A DNA stretch of 33,478 nucleotides from Microcaldota archaeon. GTDB lineage: Archaea; Micrarchaeota; Micrarchaeia; Micrarchaeales; CABMGC01. The stretch spans positions 1 to 33,478 of the forward strand of contig JAGWGW010000009.1 in the NCBI GenBank assembly GCA_028867135.1. The letters are read 5' to 3'. Made by a program: the position numbers and the translations under genes. Shown here one piece after another: positions 15,606 through 23,075 of the stretch (its first letter is position 1; each line of letters opens with the position of its first letter). The notes under the pieces were generated by a model. That model did not search any database, had not been told where the DNA came from, and worked only from the letters and a program-made list of their open reading frames with translations.

Positions 15606-16751
15606 ATGTATAATGGTGGCATGGCAGCCGATGACTCCTTCAAAGTGGACCCCTATTCTGTCGAGGGCACTATAGACTACAAGGCTCTGGCGGGCAGGTT
15701 CGGGATAAAGCTAATCGACGAGAAGCTGAAGGAGAGGATAAGGAAGGACGCTGGGGGCCTGCACTTCATGATCAGGAGGGACATATACTTCGCGAACAGG
15801 GACATGGACTGGCTGCTGGACCAGTACGAGAAGGGCAACAGGTTCTACCTTTATTCTGGGATAGCGCCTTCAGGCACCATGACCATAGGTCACCTCATGC
15901 CCTTCATGATGATGCAGTGGCTTCAGGAGAAATTCGGCGTAGAGGTGATGATACAGATACCTGATGAGGAGAAGTTCCTTGCGAAAAGGGACCTCAAGCT
16001 CAGTATGGAGGAGCTGCACAAGCTCGCATACGACGACGCGCTGAACATAGGTGCTTTGGGATTCGACCCGAAGAAGACGAAAATATTCCTTAATACTGAG
16101 TATGCGGGCACGCTGTACAAGCATGCTGTAAGAGTCGCGAAGCACATAACCTTCTCGATAGTCAAGGACGCATTCGGCTTCGGCAACGACACGAACATAG
16201 GTACTCTTTTTTACACAAGCATGCAGGCTGTCCCCGCATTCTTGAAGTCGGTAGAGCAGAGGAAGAACGTTCCGTGCCTTATTCCGCTGGGAGTCGACCA
16301 GGACGTGCACTTCAGGGTTGCGAGGAACGCGATAGAGAAGCTGGGATACTACAAGCCTGCGATAATGCACTCGAAGTTCCTTCCCTCGCTGAAAGGAGGG
16401 GCCAAGATGTCGTCAAGCGACCCTGACAACACGATATACATCAACGACGACCATGCGGCAGTGGTCAAGAAGGTCAACAGGGCGATTACAGGCCAGCAGT
16501 CAACTGCTGAACTGCAGAAGAAGCTGGGAGGAGACCCTGAGAAGTGCGCAGTCTGCCAGTACTACAAGTACATCTTCGAGCCTGACGACAAGAAGCTCGA
16601 CAAGATACTTGATGCTGAAAGGAAGGGGACATTGCTTGCGGGGGAGCATAAGAAGCATTTGGCTGATACGATAAACAAGTTCTTAGACAACCACAGAAAG
16701 AATAAGGAAGCGATAAAGGGCAGGCTTAGCGAGTTTATGGTAAAGGATTGA
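15606..16751 (+). CDS. trpS: Tryptophanyl-tRNA synthetase (archaeal/eukaryotic type)
   Basis: This 381-residue class I aminoacyl-tRNA synthetase charges tRNA-Trp. The N-terminal block DPYSVEGTIDYKALAGRFG is typical of the archaeal/eukaryotic TrpRS group. The HIGH-type signature is TIGH at 93-96 inside SGIAPSGTMTIGHLMPF, and KMSSS is at 267-271. IPLGVDQDVHFRVAR identifies the tryptophan-pocket region. Length fits archaeal enzymes. The gap upstream (15459-15605) holds two TATA-like boxes (15561-15568, 15580-15588) and nothing else. ATG 15606 and ATG 15621 are both possible starts. It is convergent with the wHTH gene, leaving only 3 nt between the two stops. Confidence 0.97.
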   Translation: MYNGGMAADDSFKVDPYSVEGTIDYKALAGRFGIKLIDEKLKERIRKDAGGLHFMIRRDIYFANRDMDWLLDQYEKGNRFYLYSGIAPSGTMTIGHLMPFMMMQWLQEKFGVEVMIQIPDEEKFLAKRDLKLSMEELHKLAYDDALNIGALGFDPKKTKIFLNTEYAGTLYKHAVRVAKHITFSIVKDAFGFGNDTNIGTLFYTSMQAVPAFLKSVEQRKNVPCLIPLGVDQDVHFRVARNAIEKLGYYKPAIMHSKFLPSLKGGAKMSSSDPDNTIYINDDHAAVVKKVNRAITGQQSTAELQKKLGGDPEKCAVCQYYKYIFEPDDKKLDKILDAERKGTLLAGEHKKHLADTINKFLDNHRKNKEAIKGRLSEFMVKD

Positions 16752-16754
16752 TAT

Positions 16755-17030
16755 TCACAATTTCTCTATTTTCTCCAATACATGCAGGCCTTTTTCCGAT
16801 ATCTTGTACGTATTCACGTACTTTTTCTCGGTCTTTTTCGGAACTACCTTGATCAGATCCGACTCCAGGAGTTTGCTGAGTTTCAGCGAGAGCGTCCTTT
16901 CGTTAGCCACATACTGCTTAAGCTCGCTAAATCTCTTTGCATCTGCCCTTAACGCCTCAAGTATCTCTATACTATAGGGTTGTAGGACAAGCCTAAGGAT
17001 GTCGAGTTTGCCACTTATATTGCCTTTCAT
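16755..17030 (-). CDS. Winged-helix transcriptional regulator (HxlR/ArsR-like)
   Basis: This 91-residue single-domain winged helix has helices at about 17-28 and 33-41, a recognition helix in ERTLSLKLSKLLESDLI (43-59), a wing around VPKKTEKKYVNTYKISEKG, and a C-terminal helix. Such proteins bind dyads as dimers. No cysteine-based metal site is present, so it is not a classical metal-sensing ArsR. The 70 bp upstream contain two tandem 20-bp palindromes (17062-17099), strongly suggesting autoregulation and control of the divergent small gene at 17124. TATA-like GAATATACG sits about 23 bp before the ATG. The signal it senses is unknown. Confidence 0.85.
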   Translation of the reverse strand: MKGNISGKLDILRLVLQPYSIEILEALRADAKRFSELKQYVANERTLSLKLSKLLESDLIKVVPKKTEKKYVNTYKISEKGLHVLEKIEKL

Positions 17031-17061
17031 GATTTTGTTGTCGCTAAGCCGTATATTCTAC

Positions 17062-17081
17062 TTTACTAAAAATATAGTAAA
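17062..17081. promoter_or_regulatory. Operator 1: palindrome TTTACTA-N6-TAGTAAA
   Basis: The 7-bp arms at 17062-17068 and 17075-17081 are perfect inverted copies with a 6-bp AT-rich spacer. The centre (17071.5) is exactly 18 bp from the centre of operator 2. It lies just upstream of the regulator's TATA-like box. Confidence 0.75.
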
Positions 17082-17099
17082 CTATATTTAAGTATAGTT
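17080..17099. promoter_or_regulatory. Operator 2: palindrome AACTATA-N6-TATAGTT
   Basis: Perfect 7-bp arms lie at 17080-17086 and 17093-17099 with the same 6-bp spacer as operator 1; the two sites overlap by 2 bp. The spacer TTTAAG is itself part of a TATA-like stretch that could drive the divergent small gene at 17124. A bound dimer would therefore block that promoter. Confidence 0.75.
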
Positions 17100-17123
17100 A
17101 TATTGTTGTGATGTGGTGTGTGA

Positions 17124-17299
17124 ATGAAGAGCAGGATATATATTGTTTGGCTTCATGGTCGTGTCATCCATTTGTGCGGCGTATATGACAGCAGAAAGAA
17201 AGCGGTGGATGGCATAAAGCGTACTTGGATAACGTCGAGAGCGATCATATGTTTAGCGATTTCGAGGTAAAAGAGTACGAAATAGATATATGGACATGA
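17124..17299 (+). pseudogene. Frameshifted small gene (about 58 residues if restored)
   Basis: ATG 17124 opens MKSRIYIVWLHGRVIHLCG and continues through VYDSRKKAVDGIK, then drifts into a nonsense tail and stop. The frame one base back, from about 17216, reads AYLDNVESDHMFSDF then EVKEYEIDIWT and stops at 17299. Joined, the two halves make a coherent alpha/beta mini-protein. Restoring a single A in the run ATAAAG at 17214-17219 would fuse them, so a one-base deletion in an A-run is the simplest explanation, real or a sequencing error. The classical heptamer for programmed -1 shifting is not present. The strand-helix-strand pattern ending EYEIDIW resembles small phage and archaeal proteins of unknown role. 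It sits under the tandem operators. Confidence 0.6.
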
Positions 17300-17347
17300 G
17301 AGATCAAGAACATAGCTAATAATAATTTGGTTCCATAGTCTTAGATT

Positions 17348-18328
17348 ATGCTTGTAGTGGGGATAGAGAGCAGCGCGCATACGTTCGGGGTAGGGGTAGC
17401 CAGGAACGGGAAGATACTGGCGAACGAAAAATCAATGTACAGGATAGGCACAACCGGCATGATCCCCGCTAAGGTCGCCCAGTTCCATTCCGAGAACGCG
17501 GGCGAGGTCATAGAAAGGGCCTTGGCTGTTGCACGCATCGAATTCGAGGATATCGAAGGGATTGGATACACGATGGGACCTGGAATAGGGCATTGCCTGC
17601 AGGTCGGCGCCCTGTCTGCTAAGACGATTGCGAAGATGCTGCATATACCGATAGTTCCAGTCAACCACGCCGTTGGGCATGTTGAGATAGTCAGGCATAT
17701 CTCACGGCTTAAGGATCCGCTTGCGCTCTATGTCAGCGGGGGCAATTCCCAGATACTGAAGAAGGCGCCTGGTGCCTATCCGCATTACAAGGTTCTCGGC
17801 GAGACTTTCGACATAGGGATAGGCAATATGCTGGATAGCTTTGCAAGGGAGATGAAGCTTGACCCTGCATGGGGGTCCAGCGTGGAGAAGAAGGCCGTTG
17901 GCGGCAGATACATGAGGATGCCTTATACTGTAAAGGGCATGGATTTCTCCTTCACAGGCCTTCTCACGCACAGCATAAAGCAGATAGGGAAGGAAAACGG
18001 CCGCGACATCTGCTTCTCTCTTCAGGAAACGGCGTTCTCGATGCTTTGCGAAGCTACTGAGCGTGCGCTGCTGCTTACGAACAGCAGCGAACTGGAAGTC
18101 TGCGGCGGCGTGGCGCAGAATTCAAGGCTGAGGGAGATGCTCGCATCGATTGCGAAGGAGCATTGCGCAAGATTCGGCTTTGTAGAGAAACAGTACGATG
18201 CGGATAACGGTGCGATGATTGCGGTTGTAGCTGAGAAAATGCTCAAGGATGGAATGGCCGTCAAGATCGGGGATTGCGGCATACTCCAGAGGTACAGGAT
18301 TGACAAAGCGAGGCTGGCTGGTGCTTGA
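17348..18328 (+). CDS. kae1: KEOPS complex tRNA N6-threonylcarbamoyladenosine transferase Kae1
   Basis: This 326-residue ASKHA-fold enzyme transfers the threonylcarbamoyl group to A37 of ANN-decoding tRNAs. The N-terminal GIESSAHTFGVGV binds phosphate. NHAVGHVE supplies metal ligands His107 and His111. YVSGGNSQIL and ETFDIGIGNMLD are further family motifs. CGGVAQNSRLR and DADNGAMIA near the C-terminus complete the nucleotide site. The ATG at 17348 is about 26 bp from an AT-rich TATA-like stretch, so a leaderless transcript is likely. The stop is directly followed by the ATG of bud32, its KEOPS partner, so they are one operon. In several euryarchaea the two are fused; here they are separate. 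Confidence 0.97.
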   Translation: MLVVGIESSAHTFGVGVARNGKILANEKSMYRIGTTGMIPAKVAQFHSENAGEVIERALAVARIEFEDIEGIGYTMGPGIGHCLQVGALSAKTIAKMLHIPIVPVNHAVGHVEIVRHISRLKDPLALYVSGGNSQILKKAPGAYPHYKVLGETFDIGIGNMLDSFAREMKLDPAWGSSVEKKAVGGRYMRMPYTVKGMDFSFTGLLTHSIKQIGKENGRDICFSLQETAFSMLCEATERALLLTNSSELEVCGGVAQNSRLREMLASIAKEHCARFGFVEKQYDADNGAMIAVVAEKMLKDGMAVKIGDCGILQRYRIDKARLAGA

Positions 18329-18916
18329 ATGAGGAAGATAGCTGAAGGCGCAGAGGCTGACGTTTTCAAGGCAAAGCTGTTTGGCAAAGCGGTCATTGTG
18401 AAAACCAGGAAAAGGAAGAAATACAGGATAAGGGAGCTCGACGAAAGCATAAGAAAGGAGAGGACAAGGATAGAGGCGAGGGTGCTCGAGAGGGCTTACT
18501 CGGCAGGAATACTCGTGCCTAAGCTGCTTGGCGTTGGCTCGTTCTCCATATACATGGGTTTCGTGGGAGGGAGGCTGCTCAAGGATACGAAACTGGGCTC
18601 TGGGATGTATGAAAAGCTGGGCAGAATACTGGGCAGGATGCATGATGTTGACATAGTCCACGGTGATTTCACCCCGGCAAACATCATGATAGATGCGGGC
18701 AGCGCGTATGTCATAGACTTCGGCCTTTCGGAGATAAGCAAGAGCCGAGAGGAGAAGGCGCTCGACATCCTGCTGATGAAGAGGGCGATCGGGAAAGGCC
18801 ATTACGCTAGTTTCGTTAAAGGTTACGAATCCTCAAATAAAGAATCGGTGGGGATAATGAGAAGGTTGGCATCCATAGAGCTGCGCGGCAGATACCAGGT
18901 AAGGACTCTTGCGTAG
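18329..18916 (+). CDS. bud32: KEOPS complex atypical kinase/ATPase Bud32
   Basis: This 195-residue minimal kinase works with Kae1 in the t6A-forming KEOPS complex, acting as a P-loop-free ATPase in archaea. Motifs present are EGAEADVFKA (glycine-rich loop equivalent), the invariant lysine in VIVKTRKRKKYR, the catalytic loop VHGDFTPANIM and the metal-binding IDFGLSE, the DFG equivalent. The short length without an activation segment is typical. Its ATG directly follows the kae1 TGA. The stop lies 1 nt before the end of the convergent ahcY gene. Confidence 0.95.
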   Translation: MRKIAEGAEADVFKAKLFGKAVIVKTRKRKKYRIRELDESIRKERTRIEARVLERAYSAGILVPKLLGVGSFSIYMGFVGGRLLKDTKLGSGMYEKLGRILGRMHDVDIVHGDFTPANIMIDAGSAYVIDFGLSEISKSREEKALDILLMKRAIGKGHYASFVKGYESSNKESVGIMRRLASIELRGRYQVRTLA

Positions 18917-18917
18917 C

Positions 18918-20291
18918 TCATGTTCCGTGCGACCACTGGCTCAGGTAGTCCTTCTGCTCCTGTGTGAGCTTGTCTATGCCTATGTTCATCGACTTGAGCT
19001 TTAGGTATGCTATCCTTTCGTCTATCTCCTTAGGTATGCTGTAAACCTTGTTCTGCAGGTCCTTCCTGTTTTCGTATACATATAGCGCGGAGAGGACCTG
19101 GTTGCAGAAACTGAGGTCCATGACCTCGCTCGGGTGCCCTTCCGCAGCGCCAAGATTCACTATCCTCCCTTCTGCCAGCAGGTATATCCTGTTCCCGTTG
19201 GGCATCTTGTATTCCTGCATGTGCTCCCTTATCCTTTTCGGCTCCTTGGCTATCTTTCTGAGCCCTGTGACATCTATCTCAACATCAAAATGGCCGGTAT
19301 TTGACACTATGGCACCGTCCTTCATGCTCCTCATGTGCTCAACCCTTATGACGTTCAGGTCGCCAGTTGCCGTCACGAATATGTCTCCGACCTTTGCTGC
19401 CTGCTCCATCTTCATCACTTCGAAGCTGTCGTGCACCGCCTCGAGGGCCTTGAATGGATCCACCTCTGTGACTACAATCCTCGCGCCCATTCCGTGGAAT
19501 CTCATTGCCACTCCCCTGCCCACCCAGCCGTACCCCGCAACCACGACAACCTTGCCGGGTATGAAGATGTTTGTCGCCCTTATGACTCCGTCCACTGTGC
19601 TCTGCCCCGTCCCGTACCTGTTGTCGAAAAGGTACTTTGTGCTTGCGTTGTTTACAGCGACTACAGGATACCTGAGCACCTTTTCCTTCTCCATGGCCCT
19701 GAGCCTTATGACTCCTGTCGTGGTCTCTTCGGTTCCGCCGATTATCCTCGGATCCTTTTTCCTCTTGTGCAGCGTTGCATGAAGGTCGCTGCCGTCATCC
19801 ATTATTACCTGGGGCCCGTTCTTCAGCGCCTTCTCTATGTTTTCATCGTACTCCTTCTGCGTTTCGTCCTTCCACGCGAAGATGTTGATGCCTTCGCTTG
19901 CCAGGGCAGCTGCCACGTCGTCCTGCGTTGAGAGCGGGTTTGCAGCGGCTATTGAAACTATTGCGCCTGCCGCCTTGAGCGTGCGCATTAGCACGCCAGT
20001 CTCCTTTGTTACATGAAGGCAGGCAGATACCTTTACTCCTTTCAGTGGCTTCGACTTTTCAAGTTCCGACCTTACGACCATCAGCGCGGGCATGTGCATC
20101 TCCGCCCAGCCAAGCTGTAGCTTTCCCTGCTCTGCTAGTTTTATGTCCTTTACATCATACATGGCATCAACAAACGATATGCGCGTGAAAAGGAGGATTA
20201 CAGCTCTCCTACCCTTCTCTTCTGCGCTCTCTTTATCCTGCGCCTTCTTTTCTTTACCCATTTCCAGCGCATTCTCCCTTTTTTCTTCCAC
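18918..20291 (-). CDS. ahcY: S-adenosyl-L-homocysteine hydrolase
   Basis: This NAD-dependent enzyme splits S-adenosylhomocysteine into adenosine and homocysteine, recycling the product of methylation. Clear blocks are [14 protein letters not shown], the catalytic [19 protein letters not shown] with Lys and Asp, the NAD-binding [17 protein letters not shown], and the C-terminal [12 protein letters not shown]. Family homology begins at residue 44 ([17 protein letters not shown] 20162). The frame stays open to GTG 20291, adding a Lys/Glu-rich 43-residue extension. The only good TATA-like box (AAATAAAT, about 20322-20330) is about 35 bp before that GTG and none precedes 20162, which favours the long form. 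The short form, 18918-20162, is the conservative alternative. Confidence 0.93.
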   Translation of the reverse strand: MEEKRENALEMGKEKKAQDKESAEEKGRRAVILLFTRISFVDAMYDVKDIKLAEQGKLQLGWAEMHMPALMVVRSELEKSKPLKGVKVSACLHVTKETGVLMRTLKAAGAIVSIAAANPLSTQDDVAAALASEGINIFAWKDETQKEYDENIEKALKNGPQVIMDDGSDLHATLHKRKKDPRIIGGTEETTTGVIRLRAMEKEKVLRYPVVAVNNASTKYLFDNRYGTGQSTVDGVIRATNIFIPGKVVVVAGYGWVGRGVAMRFHGMGARIVVTEVDPFKALEAVHDSFEVMKMEQAAKVGDIFVTATGDLNVIRVEHMRSMKDGAIVSNTGHFDVEIDVTGLRKIAKEPKRIREHMQEYKMPNGNRIYLLAEGRIVNLGAAEGHPSEVMDLSFCNQVLSALYVYENRKDLQNKVYSIPKEIDERIAYLKLKSMNIGIDKLTQEQKDYLSQWSHGT

Positions 20292-20373
20292 TTACGAGGT
20301 ATGCTCCCCAAAAAAACACCATTATTTATTTGTTATCAATTCAATCCCTAAATATATTAATAATGATGGTATT

Positions 20374-21159
20374 GTGCACAAAGGGATAATATTATACGTA
20401 GCCATACTGGTCGCGCTTGTTGCGATTGTGGTTTTCGGGTTTTTCGGGATCGGCGGGGTCAAGACGAGTAGTTCAAGCAGTTCGACAACGACAGTGGGCG
20501 GCGCAGGCAATGCCACTACAACAGTAGTTTCCAGTTCGTCAGTGCCGACAACGGTTTCGACAACGATGCAGAATACGAACTACACAAGCTGCCTGTCGAG
20601 CAAGGCGGCCGAAAGCATACCTAATGGCAATTTCTCATCCGGTACGTACGCCTTCTGGAATTCAAGCGGGCCTGGCTTCGGTCTTGCGCCATTCAACCTC
20701 ACCAGTGCAAACGCAAATGGCGATTATTACAACCACACCTGGAACAATTACAACGGGATTTTCTTCGCAACCACATATCAGGGGGGCAGCGCCCTGCAGG
20801 TGGGCAACCTTACATCTGACAACTTCACTGTTACGGAGCCTTTCCTGAACTTCAGGATAATATCCCCGCAGAACGCCCTTCTATATGTCGAGGTGCTTTC
20901 AGGAAACCGAGTGCTCGCTACAGCGCACTACAACACGTTCAATACATCCGTAAGCAAGTATTATCTATCGACATTCCAGAACGCAAGCATACCGCTGGTG
21001 AACGCCCTGTGCAAGCAAGTTCAGATAAGGGTCGTGGCAGGGATCATTAACTCTGGCAGTGGGGCAAGCCAGTACCAGTACATTGCTGTAGGGGACTTCT
21101 ACATGGGCAAGGGGCCGGTGCAGGCAAAAGGCATAGTCGTAAACCAGACAGTAACATGA
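20374..21159 (+). CDS. Membrane-anchored Ser/Thr-rich extracellular protein, unknown function
   Basis: This 261-residue protein has an N-terminal transmembrane anchor (about residues 4-24, LYVAILVALVAIVVFGFFG). A 40-residue linker very rich in Ser, Thr and Val follows, then a globular domain of about 200 residues with many Asn-x-Ser/Thr sequons. The linker looks like an O-glycosylated stalk and the sequons like N-glycosylation sites, so the bulk should lie outside the cell. The first part of the domain (ESIPNGNFSSGTYAFWN) recalls carbohydrate-binding jelly-roll modules, but no family is certain. GTG 20374 is the likely start, about 20 bp after TATA-like AAATATAT. CysRS starts 12 nt after its stop. 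Confidence 0.75.
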   Translation: MHKGIILYVAILVALVAIVVFGFFGIGGVKTSSSSSSTTTVGGAGNATTTVVSSSSVPTTVSTTMQNTNYTSCLSSKAAESIPNGNFSSGTYAFWNSSGPGFGLAPFNLTSANANGDYYNHTWNNYNGIFFATTYQGGSALQVGNLTSDNFTVTEPFLNFRIISPQNALLYVEVLSGNRVLATAHYNTFNTSVSKYYLSTFQNASIPLVNALCKQVQIRVVAGIINSGSGASQYQYIAVGDFYMGKGPVQAKGIVVNQTVT

Positions 21160-21171
21160 TCCGCTGGTTCT

Positions 21172-22605
21172 ATGGTAGAAGGCCCGCGATTGTATAACTC
21201 TCTGACAAGGAGGGAAGAGAAGTTCGTCCCTGCACATGACGATGACGTAAGGTTCTTTGTCTGCGGCCAGACAGTTTATGACGACGCGCACCTTGGCCAC
21301 GCGAAGAGCTATGTGAACTTCGACGTTGTGGTAAGGTGGCTGCGATGCAGGGGCTACAAGGTAAGGTACATACAGAACATAACCGACGTGGATGACAAGA
21401 TAATAGCAAGGGCAAAAGAGAGGGGCGAGGAGCCCGTGGCCCTTGCAAGGCGCTACGAGGAGAGGTTCCTTGAGGACATGGAGAGGATAGGGGTAAGGAA
21501 GAATGTAGACATGTACCCCCGCTCTCACGATTACATAAAGCAGATAGCTGAGCAGATAGGACTTCTAGTGAAAAAAGGGTATGCGTACAGCATAGGCCAG
21601 GACATATATTTTGACGTTGCGAAGTTCAAGGATTATACAAAGCTCTCGGGCATGAAGCTTGAGGAGCTTGAGAAGCACAGGATAGAGGCAAAGGAGGGCA
21701 AGAGGCATGCGTACGATTTCGCATTGTGGAAGGAAGCAAAGGAAGAGGAACCATCCTGGAAGATAGCTGTAGAAGAGAACGGAGTCGAGAAGAAGTTTGT
21801 AGGGAGGCCAGGGTGGCACATAGAGGACACTGCAATGTCGGTATCAATATTCGGGGAGCAGTATGATCTCCATGGGGGCGCAAGGGAGCTGATATTCCCG
21901 CACCACACCAACGAGATAGCCCAGGCAGAGGCTGCGTACGGCAAGAGGCCGTTCGTGAAGTACTGGATACATTCTGGGATATTGAGCGTGAACGGGGAGA
22001 AGATGTCAAAGAGCCTTGGCAACTTCATAACCATAAGGGAGATACTGAAGGATTACAGCTCTGAGACGCTAAGGCTATTCGTATGCTCGACTCAATATGC
22101 GAAGGACATAGACTACAACGAGAGGGCGATGTCCGAGGCGAAGAAGAGGCTTGCGTACATCAACTCGTCGCTGTCCATATTCTACAATGCTAAGGAGTTA
22201 GAGGAGGATAAGGAATCTGATATCGGCCATATCACTGAAGGGCTTTGGAAGGAGTTCAGGGCTGCCATGGATGGCGATTTCAACACGCCGCTTGCATTGT
22301 CTTCGATAATCAGGGCTGTTGAAAAGCTGAGGGCCTATGCGGAGATGAAAGGGGGCGTAGGAAAGCTGGAGAAGGAGCATGCGCTTTCAAGGGTGCTCGA
22401 ATGCGCATCGGTGCTGGGGCTGCTTGAAGACGGGGTTTACAGGAAATCGATTCCGAAAGAGGCCAGCGCATTGATCAAGGAAAGGGAAAGGCTTAGAAGT
22501 GTGAAGGACTTTGGCAAGGCCGATGCCATAAGGACTGAGCTGAAGGCCAAATACAATATAGGTATAGAGGACAGCGAATACGGGACCGTATGGTACTATG
22601 TCTAG
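21172..22605 (+). CDS. cysS: Cysteinyl-tRNA synthetase
   Basis: This 477-residue class I synthetase charges tRNA-Cys. HLGH (40-43) and KMSKS (277-281) form the ATP site. VCGQTVYDDAHLGHAKSYV, NITDVDDKIIARA and FPHHTNEIAQAEA are family blocks. Of the four zinc ligands known in the E. coli enzyme, Cys31, His244 and Glu248 are in place. The Cys expected in GWHIEC is replaced: the sequence here is GWHIEDTAM with Asp220. HHEN is also HHTN. The C-terminal anticodon-binding helical domain (about 350-477) is complete. Its stop shares CTAG with the stop of the convergent downstream gene. Confidence 0.97.
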   Translation: MVEGPRLYNSLTRREEKFVPAHDDDVRFFVCGQTVYDDAHLGHAKSYVNFDVVVRWLRCRGYKVRYIQNITDVDDKIIARAKERGEEPVALARRYEERFLEDMERIGVRKNVDMYPRSHDYIKQIAEQIGLLVKKGYAYSIGQDIYFDVAKFKDYTKLSGMKLEELEKHRIEAKEGKRHAYDFALWKEAKEEEPSWKIAVEENGVEKKFVGRPGWHIEDTAMSVSIFGEQYDLHGGARELIFPHHTNEIAQAEAAYGKRPFVKYWIHSGILSVNGEKMSKSLGNFITIREILKDYSSETLRLFVCSTQYAKDIDYNERAMSEAKKRLAYINSSLSIFYNAKELEEDKESDIGHITEGLWKEFRAAMDGDFNTPLALSSIIRAVEKLRAYAEMKGGVGKLEKEHALSRVLECASVLGLLEDGVYRKSIPKEASALIKERERLRSVKDFGKADAIRTELKAKYNIGIEDSEYGTVWYYV

Positions 22606-23045
22606 GCCTGCTGCGCTGCTGCAGGCTCCTCGCCTTCCTGGATCCTTCTTCCGCCGCGCTTCTGCTGCCTTCCGGTCTTTGCCGTCGCGAACATCACAGC
22701 CAAGTCCTCGTCCTTGCCGTTATCGATCCATGCCTTGATGTATATCGATATGTTCTTGAGGGGCTTTGAATACCTGTCCGTGAACTCGTACATGCCGCCT
22801 TCGTGCTTGAGTATGCCGACGGTCACCCCAAAATCAAGATACCTTTTCCATGTCGCCAGGGGCAGCTCGGGGTTGCAGTCCTTGAGCCTCAGCTGGCCCT
22901 TCTTCTTGACCTCGTACAATGCCCTTGCGAACCTGTATGCCTTCGTCTCGTTCTCGAAGTAAATCTTCGCCACCTCTTTCACGTTAGGATCCTTAAGCTT
23001 CTCCCTGAGCGGCGCATCCTCGTACTCCCAGTACTTTATGGGCAT
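22602..23045 (-). CDS. Conserved-looking hypothetical protein, winged-helix-like
   Basis: This 147-residue protein, starting MPIKYWEYED, is not recognised as a named family. Residues 20-110 alternate helices with a possible winged-helix core (RFARALYEVKKKGQLRL, LPLATWKRYLDFGVTVGILKHEGGMYEFTD), which suggests nucleic-acid binding. The tail is basic then acidic and low in complexity (KTGRQQKRGGRRIQEGEE). ATG 23045 is about 25 bp from TATA-like CTAAATAC, preferable to the in-frame TTG at 23060. The gene ends in CTAG (22602-22605), which also holds the convergent cysS stop. It lies just after the DRG GTPase gene but appears to have its own promoter. Confidence 0.8.
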   Translation of the reverse strand: MPIKYWEYEDAPLREKLKDPNVKEVAKIYFENETKAYRFARALYEVKKKGQLRLKDCNPELPLATWKRYLDFGVTVGILKHEGGMYEFTDRYSKPLKNISIYIKAWIDNGKDEDLAVMFATAKTGRQQKRGGRRIQEGEEPAAAQQA

Positions 23046-23075
23046 TGAATCAACTACCAATCGTATTTAGTTAAT

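Noticed and set aside
17124-17299. Programmed -1 ribosomal frameshift
   Set aside because: The junction lacks a slippery X-XXY-YYZ heptamer and an obvious downstream stem; a one-base deletion is simpler.
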